Of a DNA stretch of 64,000 bases, positions 1 to 9,733 are shown one piece after another. Under the pieces are notes generated by a model. That model ran no database searches. It had not been told where the DNA came from and saw only the letters and a list, made by a program, of their open reading frames with translations. The position numbers were made by a program, and so were the translations under genes. The stretch comes from Stenocarpella maydis (lineage: Eukaryota > Ascomycota > Sordariomycetes > Diaporthales > Diaporthaceae), in the NCBI GenBank assembly GCA_002270565.1, contig NQMI01000132.1:4482-68481 (forward strand). The letters run 5' to 3'. Within the stretch, counting starts at the first letter, position 1. Every line of letters starts with the position of its first letter.

Positions 1-1240
1 ACCTTATAGGAGCTAAGAAGTGAATCAAACTCTATATAGATTATAAGAATCTTACAACCTTTATAATAACTAAGACTCTTAATAAATAATAAGTTAGATA
101 TATAGAGTTCTTATTATAATTTAACATTAAGGTCATCCATATAGATGGAGTTAAAAATGCAAGAGCAGATGCGCTTAATTGAAGATCTAATTATTAGGAT
201 AAGGATTTACCTACGGAATGGATAGTATTCGAGACTCAAGAAGACAGAAGCCTCATCCTCAACCAAGAGCTTAACGCTACAATCAGAGTCAACTTCCAAA
301 CCAAGAAAACCCCTACCGATCCAGAAGAACAAGACAAGTTGATCACGGGATGCCACACAAAATAATCTCGGACAGAGACAAGCTCTTTATATCAAACTTC
401 TGGAAGTTACTAATAAAGCAACTTAGAGTAAAGCATAAGCTCTTAATAACAGCACACCTACAAACGAACAGATAAACGGAATGAATCAACCAGATTATAG
501 AATAATACCTTTAATACTATATCAACTAATTATAGAATAATTAGGTTAAACTATTACTATTAGTATGGTTCGCTTATAATAATACAACTACCAGTACAAC
601 TAAGTAGTTATCTTTCTTTATACTCTATAGATATAAGCCTTAGGCATATTATAAATTACTACCAGATAATACCTCAGCAGAGTTAGCAGAATAAAAAGCA
701 ATACAAATCAGGTAAATCTAGAAGGATATTTAAGCAGAACTCTCTTTTATGTAAGAATAAATAATAAAATAAATAAATCAGAAAAGAATTAAGGGACTAA
801 TTCTCAAGGAGGGAGATAAGATCTATCTTCTTCACCAAAACATTAAAACCAAGTAATCTAATAATAAGCTTAACTATAAGAAAATCAACCCCTTTAAAAT
901 TTCATAAAAACAATTAAATACTAACTATAAACTTTTACTACCTAAAGGAATAAAATAATATAATAACTTTTATATTTTATTTCTTAAACTAGCATTAGAA
1001 AATATAAAACTAGAAATATAAATTAAAACCATTACTGAATATAATAAGGAATATAAAGTAGAAAACATTATAAACTTAAGATAGCACTAAGGAATAATAG
1101 AGTACCTTATCAAAAGGAAAGGCTATAATTCCAGTAAAAACACATGGGAACTAGCCTAAAATTTAACCTGCTGTCATAATGAACTCAAAAGGTACTACAT
1201 GCAAACCACCACAAAACAACCCCAGGAGCCAGGAACACAG
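1..1240 (+). mobile_element. Decayed Ty3/gypsy chromodomain retrotransposon (3' part of pol)
   Basis: AT-rich block carrying the remains of a gypsy polyprotein. Around 340-650 the + strand shows an integrase core (readable SDRDKLFISNFW) with many in-frame TAA and TAG stops at positions where CAA and CAG glutamine codons are expected. About 780-1010 reads as the integrase C-terminal region (LKEGDKIYLL, then KKINPFKIS). About 1036-1180 reads as a chromodomain (YKVENI, then EYLIKRKGY and NTWELA). This domain order is typical of chromoviruses such as MAGGY or Tf1 relatives. The excess of CAR-to-TAR stops and the AT richness fit RIP. No intact ORF remains, so the element is dead, and the 5' gag-protease-RT part lies outside the window. 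Confidence 0.85.
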
Positions 1241-1359
1241 CTTAGGAGTCTCACATATAATAGACCATAATAAACCAATATTATAACAACACTATATAAT
1301 AAACCCTAATCTTCACTATAAGTAAAATAAGGGAAATAACTAATAGGAGATTAATTATA

Positions 1360-2370
1360 ACAAGAATAACCAGAACTAGTTACTAATTATCCCTTTAGAA
1401 AAACGCGCTAATACTAATTACTCTTTCCAACTAACACCCTAAATATCAATCACACCCAAAAACCACCTAAATAAATACTAGTATCCGCACCCTACATTCT
1501 AATAGGTACCAGTTGCAAGAAAACAAGATCAGAATAATACAGCATAACTAATAAATTAAGAAGCAGCCAGAAATCAGAACTAATCAGATAGTATTAATAT
1601 AAATTTCATTCCTAATAATAAAATTAGGCACTAAATGAGCCACTTATAGGCATACCCCCTTTATTACTAGTACCTATAAATTCAGACCAGCTAGTACTAT
1701 CACCCATTAAAGAACTCCAATTAAAAATACCAACCTCACCCTCAGAATGCAGCCAAGCCTCCTATATTACCATTCCACCAGCCTCCTCTATAGAACTCCT
1801 CTATATAGCCTTAGCAGATTGTTTAGCAATCTGCGCCTGCTCTACTTCAGCCTCCTTCTTTTTTATATAATCCAACTCATCTAAATTCAATAAGCTATAG
1901 CAGATAGCCCGCAATATCTTCTTATACTATATATGCTTCTGCTTGTAAAGGCAAAGTAGTCTCTCCTCTTGCTCCTTAATCTTATCCTCTAACTTCTAGT
2001 GCTAAGCTAAGATATATAAAAGATCCTTTGAATTATTAAGCTCCAGAATATTGCATTTTAACTGCTACTACTAGATATACTTACCATATTAATTAGAAAC
2101 CCTCTCCAAGACCTTATAAAACTTAACGCCCTATATTATATAAGAGAAATAAGGACGCATTATAATAGCATCCTGCAGGATAGCAAATAATAGAGAATTA
2201 TATTGCTTAACCTTCTTAGAATAATAGGATAACTTAAAGACTTAAGAATCTCTAACTCTAAATAATATAATACATTAAGAAGGCATAAATGAAAATATAA
2301 TAAATGAAAAATTACTTATAAAATACCTTTAAGAATAAAGGATATAAGGAGGGAGATAGTATTATAAACC
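1360..2370. mobile_element. AT-rich transposon remnant with decayed minus-strand coding
   Basis: This is still AT-rich and RIP-like. From about 2230 down to 1740 the minus strand retains a charged, Glu/Lys/Gln-rich coding remnant (for example LEDKIKEQEERLL and YKKILRAICY) interrupted by TAG and TAA stops. It looks like a coiled-coil tail of a fungal transposase or gag-like protein. I cannot assign the family. It may belong to a second element nested in, or adjacent to, the gypsy copy. Confidence 0.45.
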
Positions 2371-2590
2371 ACCTAGTATTAGCGGCTGACTACCATAAAA
2401 AGCACCCCTAACCTTAGCGGGGTAATCCCTAAGCCAGCTAAACACCTAATGGGTCAGTAATAACCCACCCCACTAAGGGTTAGGACCTGGCTTGCAATGC
2501 TTAATTGCAAGCTATGCAAGCCCGCTTGCAGGATAAAGCATCAAGCCTTGCATTATAGCTTGATAGCTCAGTATGCAAGCCTGCAAGCTA

Positions 2591-3055
2591 CTAAAGAGTT
2601 GGAATATATATATAAGATATAGTTATCACTATAGTAGATAGCTTTTATAGGATAGACTCTTCAGTCATTAATCTAAGTATTCAATCCCAGTATTGAATAG
2701 CCTCACAGCTAGTAATCATTATTAGTTAATAATATTGCTTAACAACCGCCTAACAACGTATTCTGAATATAAACCCTTGATCTTTCAGGTTTAACGAACT
2801 CGGGAACCCTCTGATCATTACATTAACTAGGGTAGACTAGTAAGACTGCTAGCAGTCCTAACAACTTTAGGATAGACTAATAAAGTTATTAATAACCTAT
2901 ATAATTTATCACTAAAGATAAATAAAGAGTTAGAATATATATATACAGATATAATTATTATTATAGCAGATAGCTTTTATAGAATGGACTCTTCAGTCGT
3001 TAATCTAAGTATTTAGTCTCACTAACTAGATAGCCTTATAGCTTTTGATCATACC
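2591..3055 (+). repeat. Diverged direct repeat pair (LTR-like), copies 2591-2720 and 2922-3055
   Basis: Two copies of about 130 bp, offset by about 330 bp, share TAAAGAGTT, a TATATATATA run, GATAGCTTTTATAG, GACTCTTCAGTC, TTAATCTAAGTATT and a GATAGCC-type end. Differences are mostly C/T and G/A transitions, as expected after RIP. The position next to the gypsy remnant suggests LTR fragments or a duplicated solo LTR. No clear TG..CA ends or target-site duplication could be fixed by eye. Confidence 0.6.
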
Positions 3056-3289
3056 CTCTTCATAAATAGTGTCTTCATATACTGCAACTTAGTCACGTGC
3101 CGCCTCTGCACCGTTCTGCTAACATAAACCCTACAGGTTACCTACTGAACCCCACAAAGGTTTGGTATGATCATAACAAGTCCTAATATTCCGCCTTGCA
3201 CTTGAATATTACGGCTTTCTACGAACCCTTAACCGTTTTCTGTCAACCCAACTCTATAAGAATTAAAAATTTACAAGAAATAAACAGAA

Positions 3290-5268
3290 ATTACTCTGGC
3301 AATGATGGATTTTACCGCTAAACTACTGGCGCTTTTAATCATGTCGAACTTGTTGTAAGGGCTGCTGTGGAGCTGGCCCTTATAATGCAGTATCTTTTTG
3401 TTCTGCCGGAGCAGAGTTCTCGTTGGTGGGTACGGGCGATGAGAAGTCGGATCCGAGGGTGGTGGAAGGCCGAGGGCGCAGGTGGGACGATCTGATAATG
3501 GGGGCTCAGTTCAGGGTCACAGCTTTAAAAGGGGGATCAGGTATAGATGGACGGAGCGGGGGGGCAACGAGGGGTCATGGCTTGTAGACGAGATGAGGCA
3601 GAGTTGTGAAGGATATGGAGAATTGGTTATCACAATGAATGAGAGAAGTAGGCATACTCCGTACAGTCACATAGACCATTTGTAGGATCATCAGACGAGA
3701 ATGGCAGGTGGTGGCGGCTGGGCTATTTCTAGGTGACTATTAATAGGTTATATTGTTCAATGGTTTGGCCGGAGGCTGGGGCTCCTTAACGAACCAACAC
3801 GACGGCCAAGAGCCTAAGCACAGGTACCCAGGAAGGTACCCAAGCATAGTTGCATCAGGGGATTCATCGTTTGAGAGCATCAGAGGGCCTTCAGGATCCC
3901 TGGAGGGACTCAAAAGGCTGATCCGCAGCTGCGAGATGGTACAAGGCCGTGTACCAGATACCACCGACCAGTGCGTCGCCAGCAAAGACGCCAGAGCGGA
4001 TGAGACAATTCCTCTCGGGTTGGTGGGGTAACGCTGCCGCGCAAAGCAGGGGACCATCAGGGCCAGCATGCAGAGTCCGGGCAGTTGCTCCAGGGCTCGC
4101 AGCTGCCGGCTGGCGTCTTCCAGGGCGACCATCTGGGTGTGGGCGGAGAGTCCTGATATAGTAGATGACCTCCAAGTTTAAGAACAATACAGAAGCTGCT
4201 GACGGTGAGGTGTTGGGGTGTCGCGCCGAGCAGGACCAGCACGCGAGTCTCGATGTGACGGGTGAATCTGCCAGCGGCCCCGACGACGAGCAGCATGGCG
4301 GGAACGAGGACACGTAGGACGTCGTCCATCGCGTCGGGCGCTCGCCGTCTGTCCCTGGTCCTCCCTTCTTCTTCTCTCCCCTCCCCCCCCCAATTCTTAT
4401 CATTTGGACAGATGGGTCATGTTGAGGCTTGACAACCCCCCAACTTCTCGGGTGCTGTTGAGAGACAAATATCATAGGTTTTATATGGAAGGAGGAACTT
4501 AGGTAGCAGGACACAGGGTGTGAAATCTGGTGCAGTGATGAACGCGTCGTCAGGTCCTTGCGCACTGGTGTTGAAGAGACCTCCACTGAGATTATTATCT
4601 CAGCTGGGCATATAAGCTGGCAGTGCCGCTAACTGTATTTGATCGCTGGGGCCCTCGATGAAAATCATAGCTGGTGTATCGTGGCAGTTCTAGCCGAGGA
4701 TGAGAGCAGCACCAACAGCTCAGCGCCGCTGAGCTCTGGGTGACCGATCACCTCTGCATAATTAATCTGGATCCTGTGGACAATTTCAGTCGGAGACGAC
4801 TATTCATTCAGATGGGTACAGGATACACAAACGGACAATTCGGACAATTCTGCCAGGCACACTTATGCCGTCCGTCCTGGTGACAGCATGCGCGTCAGGC
4901 GGGCAAGCCAATGTGAGCCAAAGAAACCCAGACAACAGGTAGTGGTTGGTGCAGGCATGCAGGGTTGTCACGCGACCCAAACGGGGGCATTAAGCTTTGT
5001 CATCCGATAGGGGAAGGAAAAACGGCCTACGCCCCGAGCTAGCGGCCCCAGGACAGGCCAGCTTGACGCTCGAGCTAGGCCGGCTGCCAGCATGCCATTT
5101 CACTAACTGCGTCTGCGGACCAGACCAATTTCAGACTCTGGCCTCGTTGTCCGACACAACATAACCACTGCGCGCCCGCCAACCCAACCGCGCATGGCCA
5201 TGACCCGTTCCTAAACCAGTCTTGCTTTTTCGAATTCCCACTCGCTCCTTCAGCCACCAACCCATATC
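3290..5268. other. Gene-poor stretch between AT-rich block and SEY1
   Basis: Base composition jumps from AT-rich to mixed near 3290, which marks the edge of the RIP-affected block. Apart from the weak two-exon candidate at 3740-4329 on the minus strand I see no convincing gene. The last few hundred bases before 5269 are the SEY1 promoter and leader. Confidence 0.5.
3740..4329 (-). CDS. Possible small membrane protein, unknown function (weak model)
   Basis: A minus-strand ATG at 4329 opens a hydrophobic N-terminus (MDDVLRVLVPAMLLVVGAAG). A GTCAGC donor at 4203 and a CAG acceptor ending at 4133 would join 4329-4204 to 4132-3740 in phase, giving about 172 residues. The second exon is rich in Leu, Ala and Pro and looks real in its first half (ASRQLRALEQLPGLCMLALM), less so near the stop. 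I recognise no family. An overlapping frame that ends at 3891 also looks partly protein-like, so the 3' end may be wrong. Treat this as a candidate only. Confidence 0.25.
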
Positions 5269-7979
5269 ATGAATGGCCACTTCGCCGCCGTCGGCGACGA
5301 GCCGGCTGCTGAACAGTATGACCACGGCGTCCAGGTCATCGACGAGGACAAGCAGTACAAGTACGTGCCCCCCCCCCATTGTTCTCTTCTCCCCTGCGCC
5401 CCCATCGCCCTCGGCCTCGCCCGCGCCCGCCCGGATGGCTGACCCTGCTGCAGCTCCAACCTGAGCAAGTACCTCGCCGTCACCCAGGTCGCCAATGCTG
5501 GCTTCAACTACCACCTCATCTCCGTCTTTGGCTCCCAGTCCACCGGGAAGTCGACCCTGCTGAACAACCTGTTCGGCACCGACTTCAGTGTCATGTCCGA
5601 GACCGAGCGTCGGCAGACCACAAAGGGAATATGGATGTCCAAGAACAAGAAGGAGAGCACCGCCGACGGCTCTGTCAAGCTCGCAGACAACATCCTTGTC
5701 ATGGACGTCGAGGGAACCGACGGCCGTGAGCGCGGCGAGGACCAGGATTTCGAGAGGAAGAGCGCCCTCTTCGCCCTGGCAACGAGCGAGGTCCTGATTG
5801 TCAACATCTGGGAGCATCAGGTCGGTCTGTACCAGGGTGCAAACATGGGCCTTCTGAAGACCGTCTTCGAGGTCAACCTGCAGCTCTTCCTCAAGGACAA
5901 GCAGTCGACCCCCAGGTCTCTGCTCTTCTTCGTCATCCGCGATCACTTGGGCACCACCCCGCTGGCGAACCTCCGCAACACGCTGGTCCAGGATCTCACC
6001 AAGATCTGGACCTCGCTGTCCAAGCCCCCAGGGCTAGAGGAGTCCAAAATCGACGACTACTTCGATTTCGCCTTCGCCGCCCTGCCTCACAAGATCCTGC
6101 AGCCCGACAAGTTTGTGGCAGAGGTCGATAATTTGGGCAAGAGATTCGTGGCGGGGCATCGCTCGACGAAGGACCAGGAATTCGACGGCGGGGTATTCCT
6201 AGCAGAGTACCACCGCAGGATTCCTGCTGACGGCTTGACTGTGTATGCCGAGGGCATCTGGGACCAGATCGTCAACAACAAGGATCTCGATCTGCCAACT
6301 CAGCAGGAATTGCTCGCTCAATTCCGTTGCGACGAGATTGCCCGAGAGGTCCTGACCTCTTTCGATGCCGCGATCACGCCCCTCGAAGAGCAGCAAGCAG
6401 AGGCAGTCCGCGTGGGCAAGCCGGCGGTCCTGCCAGACCTGGGAGCAACAGGAAAGGCTTCTCGGGAGAAGACAACCCGGGCGTTCGCGACACAAGCAAG
6501 CCGATACCACAAGGGGGTCTACAAGAGGAAGCACGTCGAGCTTGAAGAAAAGATTGATTCGCGTCTCAAGGCTCTGTATCACGGCCAGCTCGTTGCGGCA
6601 CACAAGACTGGCGTGGCTGCCTTCACAGATGCTGTCACAAACGCCGTCAAGGCTGGCCAGAAGTCTGGTGGCCACTACGAGTTCGCCGAGATTGTCGAAA
6701 AGCAGAAGAGGAAAACCCTGGACATCTACAAGAAAGAGGCGCAGAGTCTGGCCATCGAGGGCGTCCCGTGGACCAACTTCAAGCCTCAGTACCTGATGTT
6801 TGGCAAGGAGCTGGACGAGGTCGGCGCGAGACTGAGGAAAGACGAGATGCGTCGTCTGGCCACCCGCGTCGAACGCTGGGTCAAGTCTCGTCTCGGCGAC
6901 GCTGTTGGGCTGGAGTTCAACAAGCTCGGCTCCGGGCGCGGCGGCTCGGGCGCTCCAGACGAAGGGGAGAAGCCATCCTCCGAGAAGGACCTGTGGGACC
7001 GCATCTGGCGCGTCTTCGTCTCCATTGTCAACGAGGCACAGGGCCGTTTCAAGGACCGTGCCAAGAACCTCGAGGCCACCGACGAGGAGGTCGACATCGG
7101 GCTCTGGAGGCTGCGGCGCAAGAGCTGGGTGGCACTGCGCGAGAAGGTCGAGGAGGAGGTGATGGAGGGCAACATTCTTCTCAAGCTGCGCGAGAACTTT
7201 GAGGACAAATTCCGTTACGATGAGTCAGGTGTGCCGAGGATCTGGCGCCCCAGCGACGACATCGAGGGCATTTATACTCGTGCCCGCGAGTCGACATTGG
7301 TCCTCATCCCGCTCCTGTCGAGGTTCAGGCTGTCGGAAACATACGGCCCGCCTGACCTGCCCGCCTTCATCGGCAATCAGCCTGCTGGGGTCGAGCCTGG
7401 GGATGAAGAGGATCTCTCCCCGATCGGCGGTGTCGACGAGGAGGAAGGCAAGAGCCTGGAAGAGGAGATGACGGTGCTCAGCGAGAGCAAGAGGCAGGAC
7501 CTTGTTATCCGCTTCAAGAAGACGGCAGATGGCGTCTATGTTGAGGCCAAGCGCAGTGCCCTGGGCGGCATGACGCAGATACCTCTATACTTGTACGTTG
7601 TGCTTTTGGTGCTCGGGTGGAACGAGATATGGATGGGTAAGTCCTACTTCTCTACACGACTTTCCCCACGTGTTCGTACTGACAATGTCCAGTTCTGCGC
7701 AACCCGGTCCTGTTCATATTGCTATGTCTCACCGCCGGCGGCACGTATCTTGCGTACAACCTTAACCTCCTGGGACCCATGATGCAGATGAGCAATGCTG
7801 CCACCAACCAGGCCGTCGAGATCGGAAAGCAGAAGCTCCGGGAGTTCCTGGAAAGCAACGAGACGGCAAGGTCTGCACTGGCCATGCCACCTCGCAAGGA
7901 CACGGACTCGATCAGCTTGGAAACGCTTGACTCCAGAGGAAAGAGGAAGGAAAAGGATGACGACGACGACGACATTTGA
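5269..7979 (+). CDS. SEY1: Sey1, dynamin-like GTPase for ER membrane fusion
   Basis: Fungal atlastin/RHD3-class GTPase that fuses ER tubules homotypically. Exons 5269-5360, 5454-7636 and 7693-7979 join in phase and give 853 residues, typical for the family. The ATG at 5269 gives the short acidic N-terminus usual for Sey1. The P-loop GSQSTGKST is at residues 57-65; the G3 region [11 protein letters not shown] and an RD motif (VIRDH) follow. A long helical middle domain precedes two membrane segments near the C-terminus; the second intron lies inside this hairpin, after NEIWM. The tail is charged and ends in a poly-Asp run. It converges with RNH201, with only about 170 bp between the stops. Confidence 0.95.
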
Positions 7980-8147
7980 TCGTTGCGAGACTGTTTATAT
8001 ATGTACTTTTTGGGTTTGCGCGCATACCTAACCAAGCCGGCGCAGGATATCCTGTAGTTTCATACACCCCCCACGAAGCCTCGAACACCTGAACTCCTAA
8101 TGTTGCAGAACCAGATCCCCATGTCTCTTGTTTCCCTCTGTGTGCTC

Positions 8148-9248
8148 CTAGAATGCCTCCAGCCCTGCGGGTGTTCCGAACCATGCACCCAGCTCATCGG
8201 CGTCCTTGTCGCGGCCCTCGCTCGCCACAAAGAAGTCGGTCAACCTGGCCGTCTCGCCGTTGTCCTCGACGGGCCACTCGACCCTGACACCGGCCCCCTT
8301 AGCCTCGATCATGTCCTTGGCCGTGCCCCAGCTGAACCGGCACTCCGGACCCCACCCAAACACGGGGTGCATGTTGGACCTCATCCAGCCGACACACCTG
8401 CCGTCCGAGGGGTACCCGGAGCCCCAGGCCATCCTAGCCGCCTCGGCCTGCTCCCCGTCCCCGCCGCCGCCGCTGCTGCTGCTGGTGGCGGCGGCGGCGG
8501 CGTGTCGCCGGTACAAGACCTCGAGGGCGGCGTCCCTCGTCACCTTTGCGCAGACGCTGGCGGCGGAGACGCAGGGGTAGAGGGAGTCGGCCTTCTTGGC
8601 GACGGTGACGCTGATGGAGGGGAAGACGCGCTCGAGCCGCTTCTGGTAGGCGGCGGGCTGGCCGATGGTGTCGACGTAGATCTCCCTGACGTTGACGCCG
8701 CGGGCGAGCACGCCCTGGATCAGCGCCACGGTGGCGTCCATGGCCTGGGCGTTGAGGTTGTAGGCAGCCGAGGGCCGCAGCATGTTGGCCGAGATGTCGC
8801 GGGCCGAGAGGGAGGTTGTGGCCCAGCCGCAGCGCGAGTGCAGGGCGTTGCCGCCGCCGCCGCCGCCGCCCGAGGGCGAGGAGGCGGCGGCAGGGGCACA
8901 CAGCGTCTGCATCAGGGCGGAGCGCACCGCGGGCGTCAGGACCTTGGAGTCGTCGAAGCGGTGCTCCCCGCGCAGCAGCGGGTCGGACAGCTCCAGCGGC
9001 AGGTAGAAGACGCCGTAGACCATGGGGCCCAGCACGGGCCCGCGGCCGGCCTCGTCGACGCCCAGGCAGCAGGCGGGGCCGTCGCCGGGCTCCGGGGTCG
9101 GGGAGGCGAGGGCGGGGGGCACGGGCGAGAAGTGCGAGTAGCTCTCGCCGGCGAGGAGGGGCCCGTCGTGGACCGAGGGCGGGATGAAGACGTCCGAGGC
9201 TGGCGTCTCGAGGGCCGTGTCGGCCTCGGTCATCTGTGTGCCCTCCAT
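8148..9248 (-). CDS. RNH201: Ribonuclease H2 catalytic subunit A
   Basis: Single-exon, 366-residue homologue of the eukaryotic RNase H2 catalytic subunit, which cuts RNA-DNA hybrids and excises single ribonucleotides from DNA in the nucleus. The metal-binding motif GVDEAGRGPVLGPM is near the N-terminus (D65, E66). FDDSKVL, YVDTIG and the KADSLYPCVSAASVCAKVTRD block supply the other conserved acidic residues, and SGYPSD with HPVFGWG closes the domain. The first ATG at 9248 is used; a second Met at residue 6 could also start. Two low-complexity Ala/Ser/Gly insertions, coded by GCC/GGC runs near 8850 and 8470, are probably lineage-specific loops. It is divergent from MIF2. Confidence 0.95.
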   Translation of the reverse strand: MEGTQMTEADTALETPASDVFIPPSVHDGPLLAGESYSHFSPVPPALASPTPEPGDGPACCLGVDEAGRGPVLGPMVYGVFYLPLELSDPLLRGEHRFDDSKVLTPAVRSALMQTLCAPAAASSPSGGGGGGGNALHSRCGWATTSLSARDISANMLRPSAAYNLNAQAMDATVALIQGVLARGVNVREIYVDTIGQPAAYQKRLERVFPSISVTVAKKADSLYPCVSAASVCAKVTRDAALEVLYRRHAAAAATSSSSGGGGDGEQAEAARMAWGSGYPSDGRCVGWMRSNMHPVFGWGPECRFSWGTAKDMIEAKGAGVRVEWPVEDNGETARLTDFFVASEGRDKDADELGAWFGTPAGLEAF

Positions 9249-9733
9249 GGGTGCTTCTCTATGTATCCTCTGACAGAGGAGCCTCGGTGGTATTGGGATG
9301 GCGACGTGGTCTTTTTTTGGTTGACTTTGGGTCCATGAATGAATGGCAAGGCGCGGGTGCGATCAATCGCCGTTTATGCGCGTCTCGTGCAGTGGCGCGT
9401 CTCGGTCGCGTCGTCTCCAGTGTTAATAGATCCAAGGCTGAGTAAGTAAGTAGTGGTGGCCCAAGCTTCCCCCCTCCACTAAAATACAGAACTACACTAC
9501 GCACACGCCTACAACCCCTGCGGCCTCAACAACAAACATCACCAATTGGCCTCGCATTGTCGCTCTGCCAAACATCGCATCGAATTGCATTCCTTTTGCT
9601 GTTTCTCCCCTCCCCTGCTGCCTGCCATTTTCCCCATTGGCACTGTCATCACCCAGCACCCCGCGCAATTCGGCAACGCCCGCCAGCTGTTTCTGTTTCT
9701 CACGCGCCGTGTCAGTATCCACAACCGCGCGAC
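9249..9733. promoter_or_regulatory. Shared divergent promoter region of RNH201 and MIF2
   Basis: This 485-bp gap separates two divergent start codons, so it must hold both promoters. It has pyrimidine-rich stretches just upstream of MIF2 (for example near 9595-9640). No specific factor site is clear. Confidence 0.5.

Noticed and set aside
3482..3685. 67-residue open frame just outside the AT-rich block
   Set aside because: No domain, no splice context, and low complexity.
8100..9338. 412-residue + strand open frame
   Set aside because: Opposite RNH201; composition of Gly/Ala/Arg runs and no domain.
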